Positions 26,149-34,486 of a DNA stretch of 64,000 nucleotides are shown here, in pieces. The DNA comes from Bacteroidales bacterium. Lineage in GTDB: Bacteria > Bacteroidota > Bacteroidia > Bacteroidales > FEN-979. A program made the position numbers and the translations under genes. How positions within the stretch are numbered: position 1 is the stretch's first letter; each line of letters begins with the position of its first letter. Location of the stretch: the NCBI GenBank assembly GCA_023229525.1, contig JALNZC010000005.1, positions 1 to 64,000 of the forward strand, written 5' to 3'. The notes beneath the pieces were generated by a model. That model worked only from the letters and a program-made list of their open reading frames with translations. It did not search any database and was not told where the DNA came from.

Positions 26149-26173
26149 ATCTTTAATTTAAAATTGCCTGTTG

Positions 26174-26635
26174 ATGAATAGATTCCTTGTTCTCACTTCA
26201 TTGGTACTCTTTTGTTGTTCGGTATCAGTGGCACAGTACCAACATCCCCAGCGGCAACAACCGCCACCACGGGCACAAACGAAAGAACTCACCCCATCTG
26301 AACGTTCAAAGATTTTTGTTGATCACATTGCCCCAAAGCTGAATCTGACAAAAGGGCAGAAAGATTCACTGACCACAATATTTGCCCAATATATCGAAAA
26401 TGTTGAAAAATATCGTGCCGGAAATAATCCCAAGGTGATCAGCTTTATGGAGAAGATCCGTGATGATAAGATAAAGACGCTTCTCTGCGATGAGGTCAGG
26501 TTCGAAAAGTACCTGTCGATCATGGGAGAGATGAAAAACCAGGGTGCACTGCAACAAAAATCTTCACAGGAACCTCAGGAAGTTACTCCGCAGAATTCCA
26601 TTGAAAACGGTCATGATCCTGTGAAACCGCAATAA
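26174..26635 (+). CDS. Secreted protein of unknown function (Spy/CpxP-like helical pattern)
   Basis: A 153-residue protein from the ATG at 26174. Signal peptide residues 3-20 end SVAQ. A Gln/Pro-rich segment follows, then a helical region LNLTKGQKDSLTTIFAQYIENVEKY. That region recalls the periplasmic Spy/CpxP-like proteins common in Bacteroidota, which have L(N/T)xxQ motifs; the match is weak, and the tail is Gln-rich and disordered. It would lie in the periplasm or on the surface. Neighbours give no clear functional link. Confidence 0.62.
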   Translation: MNRFLVLTSLVLFCCSVSVAQYQHPQRQQPPPRAQTKELTPSERSKIFVDHIAPKLNLTKGQKDSLTTIFAQYIENVEKYRAGNNPKVISFMEKIRDDKIKTLLCDEVRFEKYLSIMGEMKNQGALQQKSSQEPQEVTPQNSIENGHDPVKPQ

Positions 26636-26688
26636 AGGAACGAACGAATGATAATGATTTGTCTTTTGAATGAAGTAAAACACACATC

Positions 26689-27069
26689 GTGAAAGATTTT
26701 AAAAAATATTATATCGTTCCGGCATCACCCGATGAAGTTTATCGTGCCCTCACCAATCCTGTTACTTTAAGGTTATGGACAGGCGAGCCAGCAGAAATGT
26801 CAACCGAACCGGGTTCCGAATTTTCATTATGGGACGATAGTATTGCCGGGCAAAATATTACCTTTGAAGAAGGCAAAAAGATTGTTCAGGAATGGTATTT
26901 TGGTGATCAACCAGAAAAATCAATCGTTACGATCACGCTTCACCCGCATAATAAAGGCACTTCAGTTGAATTGCATCACACCAATATCCCGGATGATGAT
27001 TTCTTGGGAATCACACGGGGATGGAGCAGCAGCTATTTTGGTTCCCTTTGTGATTTTTACCGGAAGTGA
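26689..27069 (+). CDS. START-like (SRPBCC/AHSA1) domain protein
   Basis: A 126-residue cytoplasmic protein starting at GTG; the only nearby ATG is followed by a stop. The sequence shows the AHSA1 pattern: KKYYIVPASPDEVYRALTNP at the N-terminus, LWTGEPAEMS, then strands VQEWYFGDQPEKSIVTITL and a C-terminal helix GWSSSYFGSLCDFYRK. The fold binds hydrophobic ligands or assists Hsp90-like chaperones in some members. The ligand is unknown. Confidence 0.78.
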   Translation: MKDFKKYYIVPASPDEVYRALTNPVTLRLWTGEPAEMSTEPGSEFSLWDDSIAGQNITFEEGKKIVQEWYFGDQPEKSIVTITLHPHNKGTSVELHHTNIPDDDFLGITRGWSSSYFGSLCDFYRK

Positions 27070-27080
27070 TGATGAGTTTG

Positions 27081-27590
27081 CTACTTTTCCGGCCGGAAAA
27101 TTTTGAACTTTCCGCGGATGATATTTTCCAGATTTAATTCGCTCAGACCTACTTTTCTTCCCGAAAAGTCAGTATTCTGATGGGCTAGAACGAATATTCC
27201 TTTCTCTTTAACTTCGAAAATAATGGCTGTATGGTGGTTCATGGTTTCTTCGATACGTCGGTTGCCCTCCAGATGTTTCACTTTTATCCCTTCAAACTGA
27301 ATGATATCTCCGGGATAAACACATTCGTTCCGAACATTAACCAACCTGCCGAATTTATATTTTTTATCCCATTTTGCCCCATTAGAATTTAATGCTGTTG
27401 CAGCCAAATCCCAGCATTCGCCTCTTCCGACAGAGGTGTTCAGGCGGGTTTTAACAAAACCGATAATTTGTTGATTCAAAACCGGAATAGTGTCGCAAGT
27501 ACCAGAAATTGCGTCCGGCTTTTCAGGGTTTACCAAATTCGGGCCCTTGAAAGCTAACATCAAGGGTATTAATAAAAATACGATGTTCAT
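27081..27590 (-). CDS. BBC1/AIM3-type cysteine-proteinase-fold protein, exported
   Basis: A 169-residue protein from the ATG at 27590; the longer frame to 27782 would overlap the neighbouring small lipoprotein gene. Signal residues are 1-16. The domain has GRGECWDLAATAL (candidate nucleophile Cys, about residue 57), YPGDIIQFEG and NHHTAIIFEV (candidate His), followed by LAHQNTD. This order matches the NlpC/P60-like BBC1/AIM3 fold. The activity is inferred from the fold only. Confidence 0.7.
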   Translation of the reverse strand: MNIVFLLIPLMLAFKGPNLVNPEKPDAISGTCDTIPVLNQQIIGFVKTRLNTSVGRGECWDLAATALNSNGAKWDKKYKFGRLVNVRNECVYPGDIIQFEGIKVKHLEGNRRIEETMNHHTAIIFEVKEKGIFVLAHQNTDFSGRKVGLSELNLENIIRGKFKIFRPEK

Positions 27591-27627
27591 GAAATAGCAG
27601 TTATTTCGGCCTATAATCTGTCCGGTT

Positions 27628-27936
27628 TTATCTTCTGCTTCTTGACACCCCTCTTCCACCGAGGAATCCCCAGCCACCGCTGCCAATAATAAACCCGAAG
27701 GCATACCAAGCTCCATTGTTATTCGGGGCGAAGACTGAAACGTCGTCTCTCCAGAGCATGGCAAGGAAATCGATAGGAGCAATTATACCGTGCCAAAGAC
27801 CGCCCCAAAAGCCGTATGTATGACCTTTAAGACATTCGGTGACAATTTCCCGGTTGGCACAACCAGCAAAAAGAATCAGACATGAAATGATAAACAGGGT
27901 TAACAAAAATCCACGATGTTTAAGAAATGCTTTCAT
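27628..27936 (-). CDS. Small lipoprotein with Gly/aromatic-rich membrane segment
   Basis: A 102-residue protein with a lipoprotein signal peptide ending FAGC (Cys about residue 26). A conserved-looking tract YGFWGGLWHGIIAPIDFLAMLW follows, then a Gly-rich hydrophobic segment GFIIGSGGWGFLGG and a basic C-terminus RGVSRSRR. Such short proteins occur widely in Bacteroidota without known function. It lies between the BBC1-like gene and the M16 protease gene on the same strand. Confidence 0.72.
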   Translation of the reverse strand: MKAFLKHRGFLLTLFIISCLILFAGCANREIVTECLKGHTYGFWGGLWHGIIAPIDFLAMLWRDDVSVFAPNNNGAWYAFGFIIGSGGWGFLGGRGVSRSRR

Positions 27937-27970
27937 AATTGATGGGATTTGTGAAATTTTTTGTTCAGAT

Positions 27971-30967
27971 TTAAAGTTTCACCAGATTTTTAAACAACAC
28001 TTTATCGGCAGCGATCTTATCGGAATTACCATATACACACAAGGCATTCTGGTCAAGGATATCCCCGACCAACTTAGCAAATCCGCGGATATCCTCTAAT
28101 TTGGTTGCTAGTACGGCGTCGCGGTCTTTCTGAACATCCAGTGCAGTGCGTTTTGTGAAAAACATACTTACAGCCAGTTCTCCTTTTTGCGAAGGTGTCA
28201 GAGGTGAATCCAATTCGGCGATGGTACCAATAATATACCTGGTCATGGCGGCATCGTCTGCTTCGAATTTTGAAAGATATTCAGCGGTTGCCTTGTAATT
28301 TTCGACTGTTCCTTTCAGATTCGGATCACGATAGGAGTTGAAAATAAATGAACCATTCGGAGCAATGGAACAAAATCCGCCATAGGCGCCCCCGATCACG
28401 CGAATCCGCGTTTGTAGCCAGTCGGTCGATAGGATCTGGTTCAGTACACGCATCTTGCCGTTCCAGGTAAATCCCAGCTTTTTAAAATTATAACCTTCAA
28501 TGACGTATTGTACTTTAGAGGCGGCCATCAGACCTTCATTCTTTTTTTCCGGTTGAAGTGACCATGTCTGGTAAACCGGCTTAATCTTCGGAAGTTGTCT
28601 GGTCAGCAATTCCAGTCTCCTGGCATATTCCTCCTGGTCTTTCTTTGCGCAGGTCACGGAGGAGATCAGATTTTCCTTTGTGAAAATAAGTGTGGCGACC
28701 TTTTTCAGATTTTCGCTTACCTGCCCGGCATTTTTATCGAACGACTTCAGTAAATTGGTTACGAACCAATAATAATCAACCCCACCGGACAATTCGTTGA
28801 ACATGCCCTGTTTACTGAGGTATGATTGCAAACGGCGACTGGCAACCTGGTAACCGTTACCTTTAATATTGGCATCAAGTTGTGACTGGTGGCGTGCCAG
28901 CACCGTTTTCAGCCGGTCAGTATCGTTGTAAATAGTCCGGTCGAGAATTTCAGCACTGAGATCAAAGAGTTTATCCAATTTGATATTCATAGCTTTGGAG
29001 GTGACTACGAATTTTGGAATCAGTTTGTCATCGTCAAGGTTTTCCTGATAAGTACGTAGCGTTGTGTAAAACCCACCGGTATTGATGTTCAACGCTTTGT
29101 TCAGTTCGGCAAAGGAATAATTTTCTGTATTGAGCGATCCGATCACGTTGGATAACAGCGAAGCATATGGAATCAGTGTCTGCGGGATCACACGCAGGTC
29201 GAAATAAAGATTTACATATACGACATCGTTGGTGAACTCTTCGTGGGTTAAAGCCGGTGTTCCTGCCATTGTAACCTGATCGACCGTATAAAACTGATTT
29301 TTTGGATCGATGTCTTTTATTCCGAGCATCGGGATCGTAGCAAGCGCCTGTGGAGTATCTTCCCGTTTCTGGTATTCGATCAGATCGTTGGTTTCTTTGA
29401 TCAGTTCTGCGATACGGGTACTATTCAGGGTCGATTTATAGGTTTTCAGTTCAGCTTCGGTTTTTTCATTCCTATCCTTATCCAATCCTTGTTTCGGTTC
29501 AAGGCTCAATAATAGGGAATGGGGGTTATTCAGAAAATACTTTCTGATAATCACTTCGAGGTAGTCGGAAGTGAGTGATTTTTTCACTTCGGCCAATGGT
29601 TTTTCGTATTCCAGTCCCAGGAAAGGATCGTCGGCAAAAAAACAACCCGGTAGCATCTGATAGAGCAACGTCATTCCTTTCTGTGCATCATCGCCTTCGC
29701 GTAACCTGAATTCCATCCGGTTTATGACTCCCTCCACTTCTTTTTTATCCAATCCTTTGCTGGCTGCAGTTTTTACGGCATCCGTTATCACCTGGTAGAA
29801 TTTTTGTTTATCTTCCGGATTGGCGTTCTGGGCCGTAATGGTAATGACATTTTGTTTGTAACCGGAGTTTGAAGCGCTCACATCTTGTCCTATTCCTGCC
29901 TGCTGAAGGGCCAACCGAACAGGCGCTGACTCCTGATTGACCAACACTTCACAAAGTATGTCGAGCGACATGGTAAGCGCCTGATCGGTATTATGACCTG
30001 CAACGAAATTATAAGAGAGGTAAGTCTGGTTCTTTGTATCTGATCCCTCCATAAAGGGATATTGCGCTGAAACCACTTTCATGGCTGTAAATGGTTTCTG
30101 GTCATCTATTGTGGCCAGTTGACCTTTTTTCTGGTAGTTAATAAGATAGGCAGAATCGATAAAGGCCATTTCCTTATCCAGGTCACCATTACCATAAAGA
30201 TAAATATAACTGTTTTCGGGATGATAGTATTTCTTGTGGAAATTGATAAAGGCATCCTGCGTCAATGTGGGGATAACCGTCGGATATCCACCCGATTCAA
30301 ATCCATAAGCATTATCAGGAAAGAGGTTCTTGAAAATCTGGTACCATAATTCGCGGTTAGGGTTGGAGAAGGCGCCTTTCATCTCGTTGTAGACCACACC
30401 GGTATACTTGATCGGTTCATCTTTCCCGGTAAGTTCATAATGCCATCCTTCCTGTTTCATAATACGCGGATCGGTATAAAGCAACGGATTGAAGACAGCA
30501 TCGAGATATATATGCATCAGGTTGAAATAATCCTTGTCGTTCATACTTGCCACAGGGTACATGGTCAAATCCTTGGAGGTCATGGCATTCAGGAAAGTAT
30601 TCAGAGACCCTTTAGACAATACATCGAATGGACTCCGCACCGGGAAATTTTTAGAACCGTTGAGTACAGAATGTTCCATGATGTGCGGGATCCCGTTGTC
30701 CGATTCAGGAAAGGTCTTGAAGGTAATACTGAAAGTCTTGTTGGGATCGTCGCAGGCAATCTTGATCAGATGGGCGCCGCTTTTTTCATGTTCGAAGAAT
30801 AGGACTTCGGCGTTAACCTCTTTGACAAACCTCTTTTCGATCAGCTTGAAACCGTGATAATCTTTTTCTTGCATACAGGAGGTAAAAAGAAAAATGAATA
30901 ATGTTGTGGTTAAACATAACGCAACAAAGGTCAAACAATTTTTGGGATGGGAAATCATTTTTTTCAT
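27971..30967 (-). CDS. M16C-family zinc metalloprotease (PreP-like), lipoprotein
   Basis: A 998-residue protein. The lipoprotein signal ends LFTSC (Cys31). The inverted zinc motif HIMEH lies at residues 95-99, and the third ligand is probably the Glu of VVYNEMKG about 100 residues later. The length and the four-domain layout (two halves of about 450 residues) match presequence-protease-like M16C enzymes, which form a closed chamber and degrade peptides up to about 70 residues. Being anchored to the envelope, it likely degrades peptides in the periplasm. Its promoter region faces a repeat-rich gap of 460 bases. Confidence 0.93.
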   Translation of the reverse strand: MKKMISHPKNCLTFVALCLTTTLFIFLFTSCMQEKDYHGFKLIEKRFVKEVNAEVLFFEHEKSGAHLIKIACDDPNKTFSITFKTFPESDNGIPHIMEHSVLNGSKNFPVRSPFDVLSKGSLNTFLNAMTSKDLTMYPVASMNDKDYFNLMHIYLDAVFNPLLYTDPRIMKQEGWHYELTGKDEPIKYTGVVYNEMKGAFSNPNRELWYQIFKNLFPDNAYGFESGGYPTVIPTLTQDAFINFHKKYYHPENSYIYLYGNGDLDKEMAFIDSAYLINYQKKGQLATIDDQKPFTAMKVVSAQYPFMEGSDTKNQTYLSYNFVAGHNTDQALTMSLDILCEVLVNQESAPVRLALQQAGIGQDVSASNSGYKQNVITITAQNANPEDKQKFYQVITDAVKTAASKGLDKKEVEGVINRMEFRLREGDDAQKGMTLLYQMLPGCFFADDPFLGLEYEKPLAEVKKSLTSDYLEVIIRKYFLNNPHSLLLSLEPKQGLDKDRNEKTEAELKTYKSTLNSTRIAELIKETNDLIEYQKREDTPQALATIPMLGIKDIDPKNQFYTVDQVTMAGTPALTHEEFTNDVVYVNLYFDLRVIPQTLIPYASLLSNVIGSLNTENYSFAELNKALNINTGGFYTTLRTYQENLDDDKLIPKFVVTSKAMNIKLDKLFDLSAEILDRTIYNDTDRLKTVLARHQSQLDANIKGNGYQVASRRLQSYLSKQGMFNELSGGVDYYWFVTNLLKSFDKNAGQVSENLKKVATLIFTKENLISSVTCAKKDQEEYARRLELLTRQLPKIKPVYQTWSLQPEKKNEGLMAASKVQYVIEGYNFKKLGFTWNGKMRVLNQILSTDWLQTRIRVIGGAYGGFCSIAPNGSFIFNSYRDPNLKGTVENYKATAEYLSKFEADDAAMTRYIIGTIAELDSPLTPSQKGELAVSMFFTKRTALDVQKDRDAVLATKLEDIRGFAKLVGDILDQNALCVYGNSDKIAADKVLFKNLVKL

Positions 30968-31102
30968 GGTAGTTAAAGTTGGAATGTATAAGTGATGAAA
31001 ATTAGTACTTTCATATGTTCCGGCAAAAAATTTTCGCCAGCGCTATGAAAGTTCTCGATGAATAGCATAATCAGAAGGATTTTCAATTATCTTTGAATTC
31101 AA

Positions 31103-31212
31103 GATGTAGGCTCACTTCGTTCGCGATGTAGGCTCACTTCGTTCGCGATGTAGGCTCACTTCGTTCGCGATGTAGGTTCACTTCGTTCGCGATATAGGCT
31201 CGCTTCGCGAGC
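31103..31212. repeat. Five tandem 22-base repeats (GATGTAGGCTCACTTCGTTCGC)
   Basis: Units at 31103, 31125, 31147, 31169 and 31191. The first three are identical, the fourth differs by one base, and the fifth is diverged (GATATAGGCTCGCTTCGCGAGC). They lie in the 460-base divergent gap between the M16 protease and the DUF6599-like gene. Confidence 0.88.
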
Positions 31213-31279
31213 GATAAAAGATAAAAGCAGATTGCCGGATTTTAAACACTATGGATCTTTCTTATCAACCAGCAACCAG

Positions 31280-31401
31280 CATCCTGCATCCTGGATCGGG
31301 AGCGAAGCGACCCTGCATCCTGCATCCTGCATCCTGGATCGGGAGCGAAGCGACCCTGCATCCTGCATCCTGCATCCTGGATCGGGAGCGAAGCGACCCT
31401 T
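31280..31401. repeat. 43-base tandem repeat (CATCCTGCATCC plus GGATCGGGAGCGAAGCGACCC), copy C
   Basis: Three copies of GGATCGGGAGCGAAGCGACCC start at 31293, 31336 and 31379, each followed or preceded by CATCCTGCATCCTG units. The 43-base period is not a multiple of three, which argues against coding although the frame happens to be open. It belongs to the same family as copies A, B and D. Confidence 0.85.
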
Positions 31402-31427
31402 CAGCCAACATCCAAAACATCAGATAT

Positions 31428-32276
31428 ATGTGGAAACTTTTATTACCTTTTCTGTTTGTCCCTGTTTTGTTACACTCGCAACCCGTTATTCCGCTCGGAG
31501 ATTCAGATTTCCCCGGGGCTCTGGTGACTAATCCAACGGCCTATGACCCGGAGTCAATCTGGAATTATATGAATACCGGCGTTGATCTTTATCTCGAGTA
31601 TGGTTTTAAATCCGTATTGGTGCAAGAAATTGTATGGGAACATGAAAAAGTAAAGGCTGAAGTCTACCGCATGGGCAGTCCTGAAGAGGCCTTCGGGATC
31701 TATTCGCTTTTGGTAATCAATTGCTTACAGCGGGATACTATCGATCCTTACAATTGTACCAACCTTTTTCAGTACCAGGAGGCATACGGCGACCTGTACA
31801 TCTCAATTACCTGTGAATCTGTCCCGGAGCTGACGCGGAAGCATTATCTGCCTGTTACCAGTGCCATAAAGATGAAAAATCAAGAGAAAGTCCTGGATTT
31901 ACCAGCTACTTTCAATTTACCTGCGGTGAAAAAGGGACGGGGTAACCTGGCCTATATTCAGGGTCCCGTTGGATTGCAGAATTGCATGTTTCCCATTCAG
32001 GATCTCTTCTTGAGCGTTCGGTTCGGGATGTATGCCACTTTGTTAACCCAACCCGACAACGATGTTTATTTTGCCCGGATATCATTTGAAACTCCCGGTG
32101 ATATGTTCCGGTTTCTCGGGTATGCCGGACTTATGCAAGGGAATGTCCCGATCCCCAATACCAACAGAAACGACGGACTATACCGGGAATACAAGCAGTT
32201 AGATGCGCAGACCATATATTTCCTGCAAAGCCAGGTACCTTTTCCTATTGATGGGTTGATAAATCTGGGGCAATAA
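31428..32276 (+). CDS. Secreted DUF6599-like protein
   Basis: A 282-residue protein from the ATG at 31428; the frame upstream is open only because it crosses repeat DNA. The signal peptide is MWKLLLPFLFVPVLLHSQ. The mature protein has the pattern NTGVDLYLEYGFKSVLVQE, then KVKAEVYRMGSPEEAFGIYS, which I recognise from the DUF6599 family of Bacteroidota. Function is unknown. It stands alone, divergent from the protease gene. Confidence 0.75.
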   Translation: MWKLLLPFLFVPVLLHSQPVIPLGDSDFPGALVTNPTAYDPESIWNYMNTGVDLYLEYGFKSVLVQEIVWEHEKVKAEVYRMGSPEEAFGIYSLLVINCLQRDTIDPYNCTNLFQYQEAYGDLYISITCESVPELTRKHYLPVTSAIKMKNQEKVLDLPATFNLPAVKKGRGNLAYIQGPVGLQNCMFPIQDLFLSVRFGMYATLLTQPDNDVYFARISFETPGDMFRFLGYAGLMQGNVPIPNTNRNDGLYREYKQLDAQTIYFLQSQVPFPIDGLINLGQ

Positions 32277-32303
32277 TAGATTCCGATGCGATAAAAACAA
32301 CAA

Positions 32304-33002
32304 TTATTTGATCAAACCCAGTCCCTCCAGCGCCGAGACATCCGTTGGCTTGTTCAAAAGCACTTTGTTGAACATCACCTGCGCTTCCCGCAATTTTCCA
32401 AGTTTAAAGTTTGTCCAGGCATAGAGGATCATACTATCATAATCAAACGGATAAAGGTTGATTACCTTTTCCAGGTACTTTTCGGCCTTGGTATAATCTT
32501 TTCGTCCGTAAAAGATCGAACCCATCCGGTAATTGGCCTGCGTATTCTGAGGGTCTATCGCCAGTATATCGTTATACTGGTTGATAACCTGATCCCAGTT
32601 TCCCAGGGCTGAGGCTGGGTATACAAACCCGAATTTCGGTTCAATGGCATAAGGTTTAAGGTTGATTGCCTTTTGGTAATATGCAGCCGATTCAGTGAAC
32701 AATCCGTTAAGGTAGGTTACCCATCCAAGTCGTAAGTTGATCTCGTAAGAATCTTCCTTGTAAACACTCTTTATGGCGGTGATCGCATCTGAAAAGTTTC
32801 CCCTGGATTCATATGCATAACTTTTCGAGAATGCCTCTTGCAGAATGGTGTAATTTGTCTGGCTAAAAAGGTTCAGAGAGCATACTAAAAAGATTGAAAT
32901 AGCTGAGAGAATTTGGAGATTTGAAGATTTGAAGATTTGAAGAAGAATTTTCAAATCGTACTGCAAATCATAACTTATTTTTTTGTTTACTAAAGTTTCC
33001 AT
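32304..33002 (-). CDS. TPR-repeat periplasmic protein (end of the PqqD/ATP-grasp cassette)
   Basis: A 232-residue protein. It has a membrane or signal segment (about 34-47) and then four or five tetratricopeptide repeats, for example SYAYESRGNFSDAITAIKSV, SAAYYQKAINLKPYAIEP and KAEKYLEKVINLYPFDYDS. The start ATG lies inside the end of the beta-barrel gene (13-base overlap). Residues about 15-33 (DLKILLQIFKSSNLQI) are encoded by a CTTCAAAT-type intergenic repeat that has become part of the gene, making the N-terminus unusually long before the signal. TPR proteins of this type often guide substrates to outer-membrane pores. Confidence 0.78.
   Translation of the reverse strand: METLVNKKISYDLQYDLKILLQIFKSSNLQILSAISIFLVCSLNLFSQTNYTILQEAFSKSYAYESRGNFSDAITAIKSVYKEDSYEINLRLGWVTYLNGLFTESAAYYQKAINLKPYAIEPKFGFVYPASALGNWDQVINQYNDILAIDPQNTQANYRMGSIFYGRKDYTKAEKYLEKVINLYPFDYDSMILYAWTNFKLGKLREAQVMFNKVLLNKPTDVSALEGLGLIK
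32906..32958. repeat. CTTCAAATCTTCAAAT-type repeat within the TPR gene
   Basis: GATTTGAAGATTTGAAGATTTGAAG and flanks lie in the N-terminal coding part of the TPR gene. The same units fill 38124-38303. Confidence 0.75.
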
Positions 33003-34486
33003 GTGATTCCTCCGATAAGGGTGTTTGTGTTGTATGGATTATTTTTTATTTGCGGGATTTCATTTATCTTTCCGGTATCAGGGTCGTGGGTTTTGATATA
33101 ATAAAGTTGTTGACTCTCCTTTCGGAAATACTGGTAGTTGAGTGACAATTGGATATGCTTGCTCACAACGAATACCAATGTGCCGCCTCCGCGATAATCG
33201 ATGATATCGCTGTAGTTATAAACGATTGAACCATTGAAAATATTGGCATTGGTATAATTTCCGAAATAAAAATTCGCTTCACCCCACAACCAGGGAGTGA
33301 TTTTCACCCCCAGCACCTGACTGAGCAACAACCGGCTGTCGTTGCCCTGAAAGAAAACGGTCATAGAGGTAGTTCCATAAAAATCGAGGTTACCCAGAGG
33401 ATAGTAGGTAAGCATAATACCGGCCTGTTTTTGTGTCTTTCCGTTCAGGTTCGACCAACTTCCGGAAAATGCCAGACTGAACCTCCCCAGGTCTTTCGAA
33501 ATCCTGAGGGCTGCGACAAAGTTATTGAACGATGTGTCCTTGCGGTCAAAAGAGTAAATTACTCGGGGATATAAAAACGTATGCCAGGTATTGTCAAACG
33601 AAGTATAAAATGCAGTATCCTGAACGGTATCCCAACGGTAACTTGGGTTGATCGCGGTATAGCTGTCGTGGATCCAATGAAATGCCGGCATGACTTTAAG
33701 ACCCCATGGAAGGGCCACTATGGCCCCAATGTATACCTCATGCTGACTTATATTATACTTAAAACTGGTGTCATATACGACCCATGGGAAAGTATAATTA
33801 TAAATTTTTCCCCAAGTCGTGTCGGTGATGCTATTGAGCCGGTCTTCGCCGTGCCCATACTGAATGTATTTTGTTTTAGAGAAGTTGAGGTAATTGTAAG
33901 CCACGATAAGGTCTACACGGTTCGAAACCCTTATTTTCAAACCGAGGTTGGTGTAAAAGCTGTTGCCATAGAGATCCTGTTCACCATAAATGCTATCCTT
34001 CTCCATAAGGGTTGAGAGATTCTCCGGTGCCCTGTTATCGCTGATTGTATACCCTGTTTCAACATGGATCTGTTCCGGGAATTCTTGTTTTAAGTAAACC
34101 GTATCGCGATCTGCAGGAGGTAACGATGCTTTGAGGATACTTGCCTCTTCATTCCGGTTTGTATAGAGGTATGAACGGTAAAGATAATCTGTCACAAAAG
34201 GATCTCCGGAATTGAATTTCCTTGCCCTTGTGAGATGCGTTGATGCGGGAAAGTATGCATGTTTCTCAAAATAAGCAACCCCAAGTCTGACTCTTAGGTA
34301 ATAATAATCAATGTCCTGCCGGAGCGCTTTTTTACCGACGAGGATCACACTGTCCCATTTTTGTTCGTTGTAGCATCGGAAGGTAAGCCTGTCGACCGTC
34401 TGGAAATCCAGTTTTATGGCGGCATATACTGGCAACATACCCCTGCAACCAAGAAAAAATAAAAGCAGCGCTAATTTTATTTTCAT
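32990..34486 (-). CDS. Outer-membrane beta-barrel protein with N-terminal TPR-like region (YaiO-like)
   Basis: A 498-residue protein with a signal peptide (residues 1-22). Helical TPR-like repeats occupy about 25-125 (RCYNEQKWDSVILVGKKAL; LGVAYFEKHAYFPASTHL). From about residue 140 on there are many amphipathic strands (IHVETGYTISD; YTNLGLKIRVSNRVDLIVAYNYL; IQLSLNYQYFRKE). It ends NTLIGGITWKL, with the expected terminal aromatic and hydrophobic pattern of a barrel. TPR plus barrel is the layout of exopolymer exporters such as PgaA or PelB, and of YaiO. The gene overlaps its neighbours on both sides by a few bases. Confidence 0.78.
   Translation of the reverse strand: MKIKLALLLFFLGCRGMLPVYAAIKLDFQTVDRLTFRCYNEQKWDSVILVGKKALRQDIDYYYLRVRLGVAYFEKHAYFPASTHLTRARKFNSGDPFVTDYLYRSYLYTNRNEEASILKASLPPADRDTVYLKQEFPEQIHVETGYTISDNRAPENLSTLMEKDSIYGEQDLYGNSFYTNLGLKIRVSNRVDLIVAYNYLNFSKTKYIQYGHGEDRLNSITDTTWGKIYNYTFPWVVYDTSFKYNISQHEVYIGAIVALPWGLKVMPAFHWIHDSYTAINPSYRWDTVQDTAFYTSFDNTWHTFLYPRVIYSFDRKDTSFNNFVAALRISKDLGRFSLAFSGSWSNLNGKTQKQAGIMLTYYPLGNLDFYGTTSMTVFFQGNDSRLLLSQVLGVKITPWLWGEANFYFGNYTNANIFNGSIVYNYSDIIDYRGGGTLVFVVSKHIQLSLNYQYFRKESQQLYYIKTHDPDTGKINEIPQIKNNPYNTNTLIGGITWKL

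Noticed and set aside
31103..31212. CRISPR array in the 22-base repeats
   Set aside because: Repeats follow each other without spacers.
31251..31427. N-terminal extension of the DUF6599-like protein through repeat DNA
   Set aside because: The frame is open, but it crosses a 43-base tandem repeat, which changes reading frame in each unit, and the signal peptide begins at 31428.
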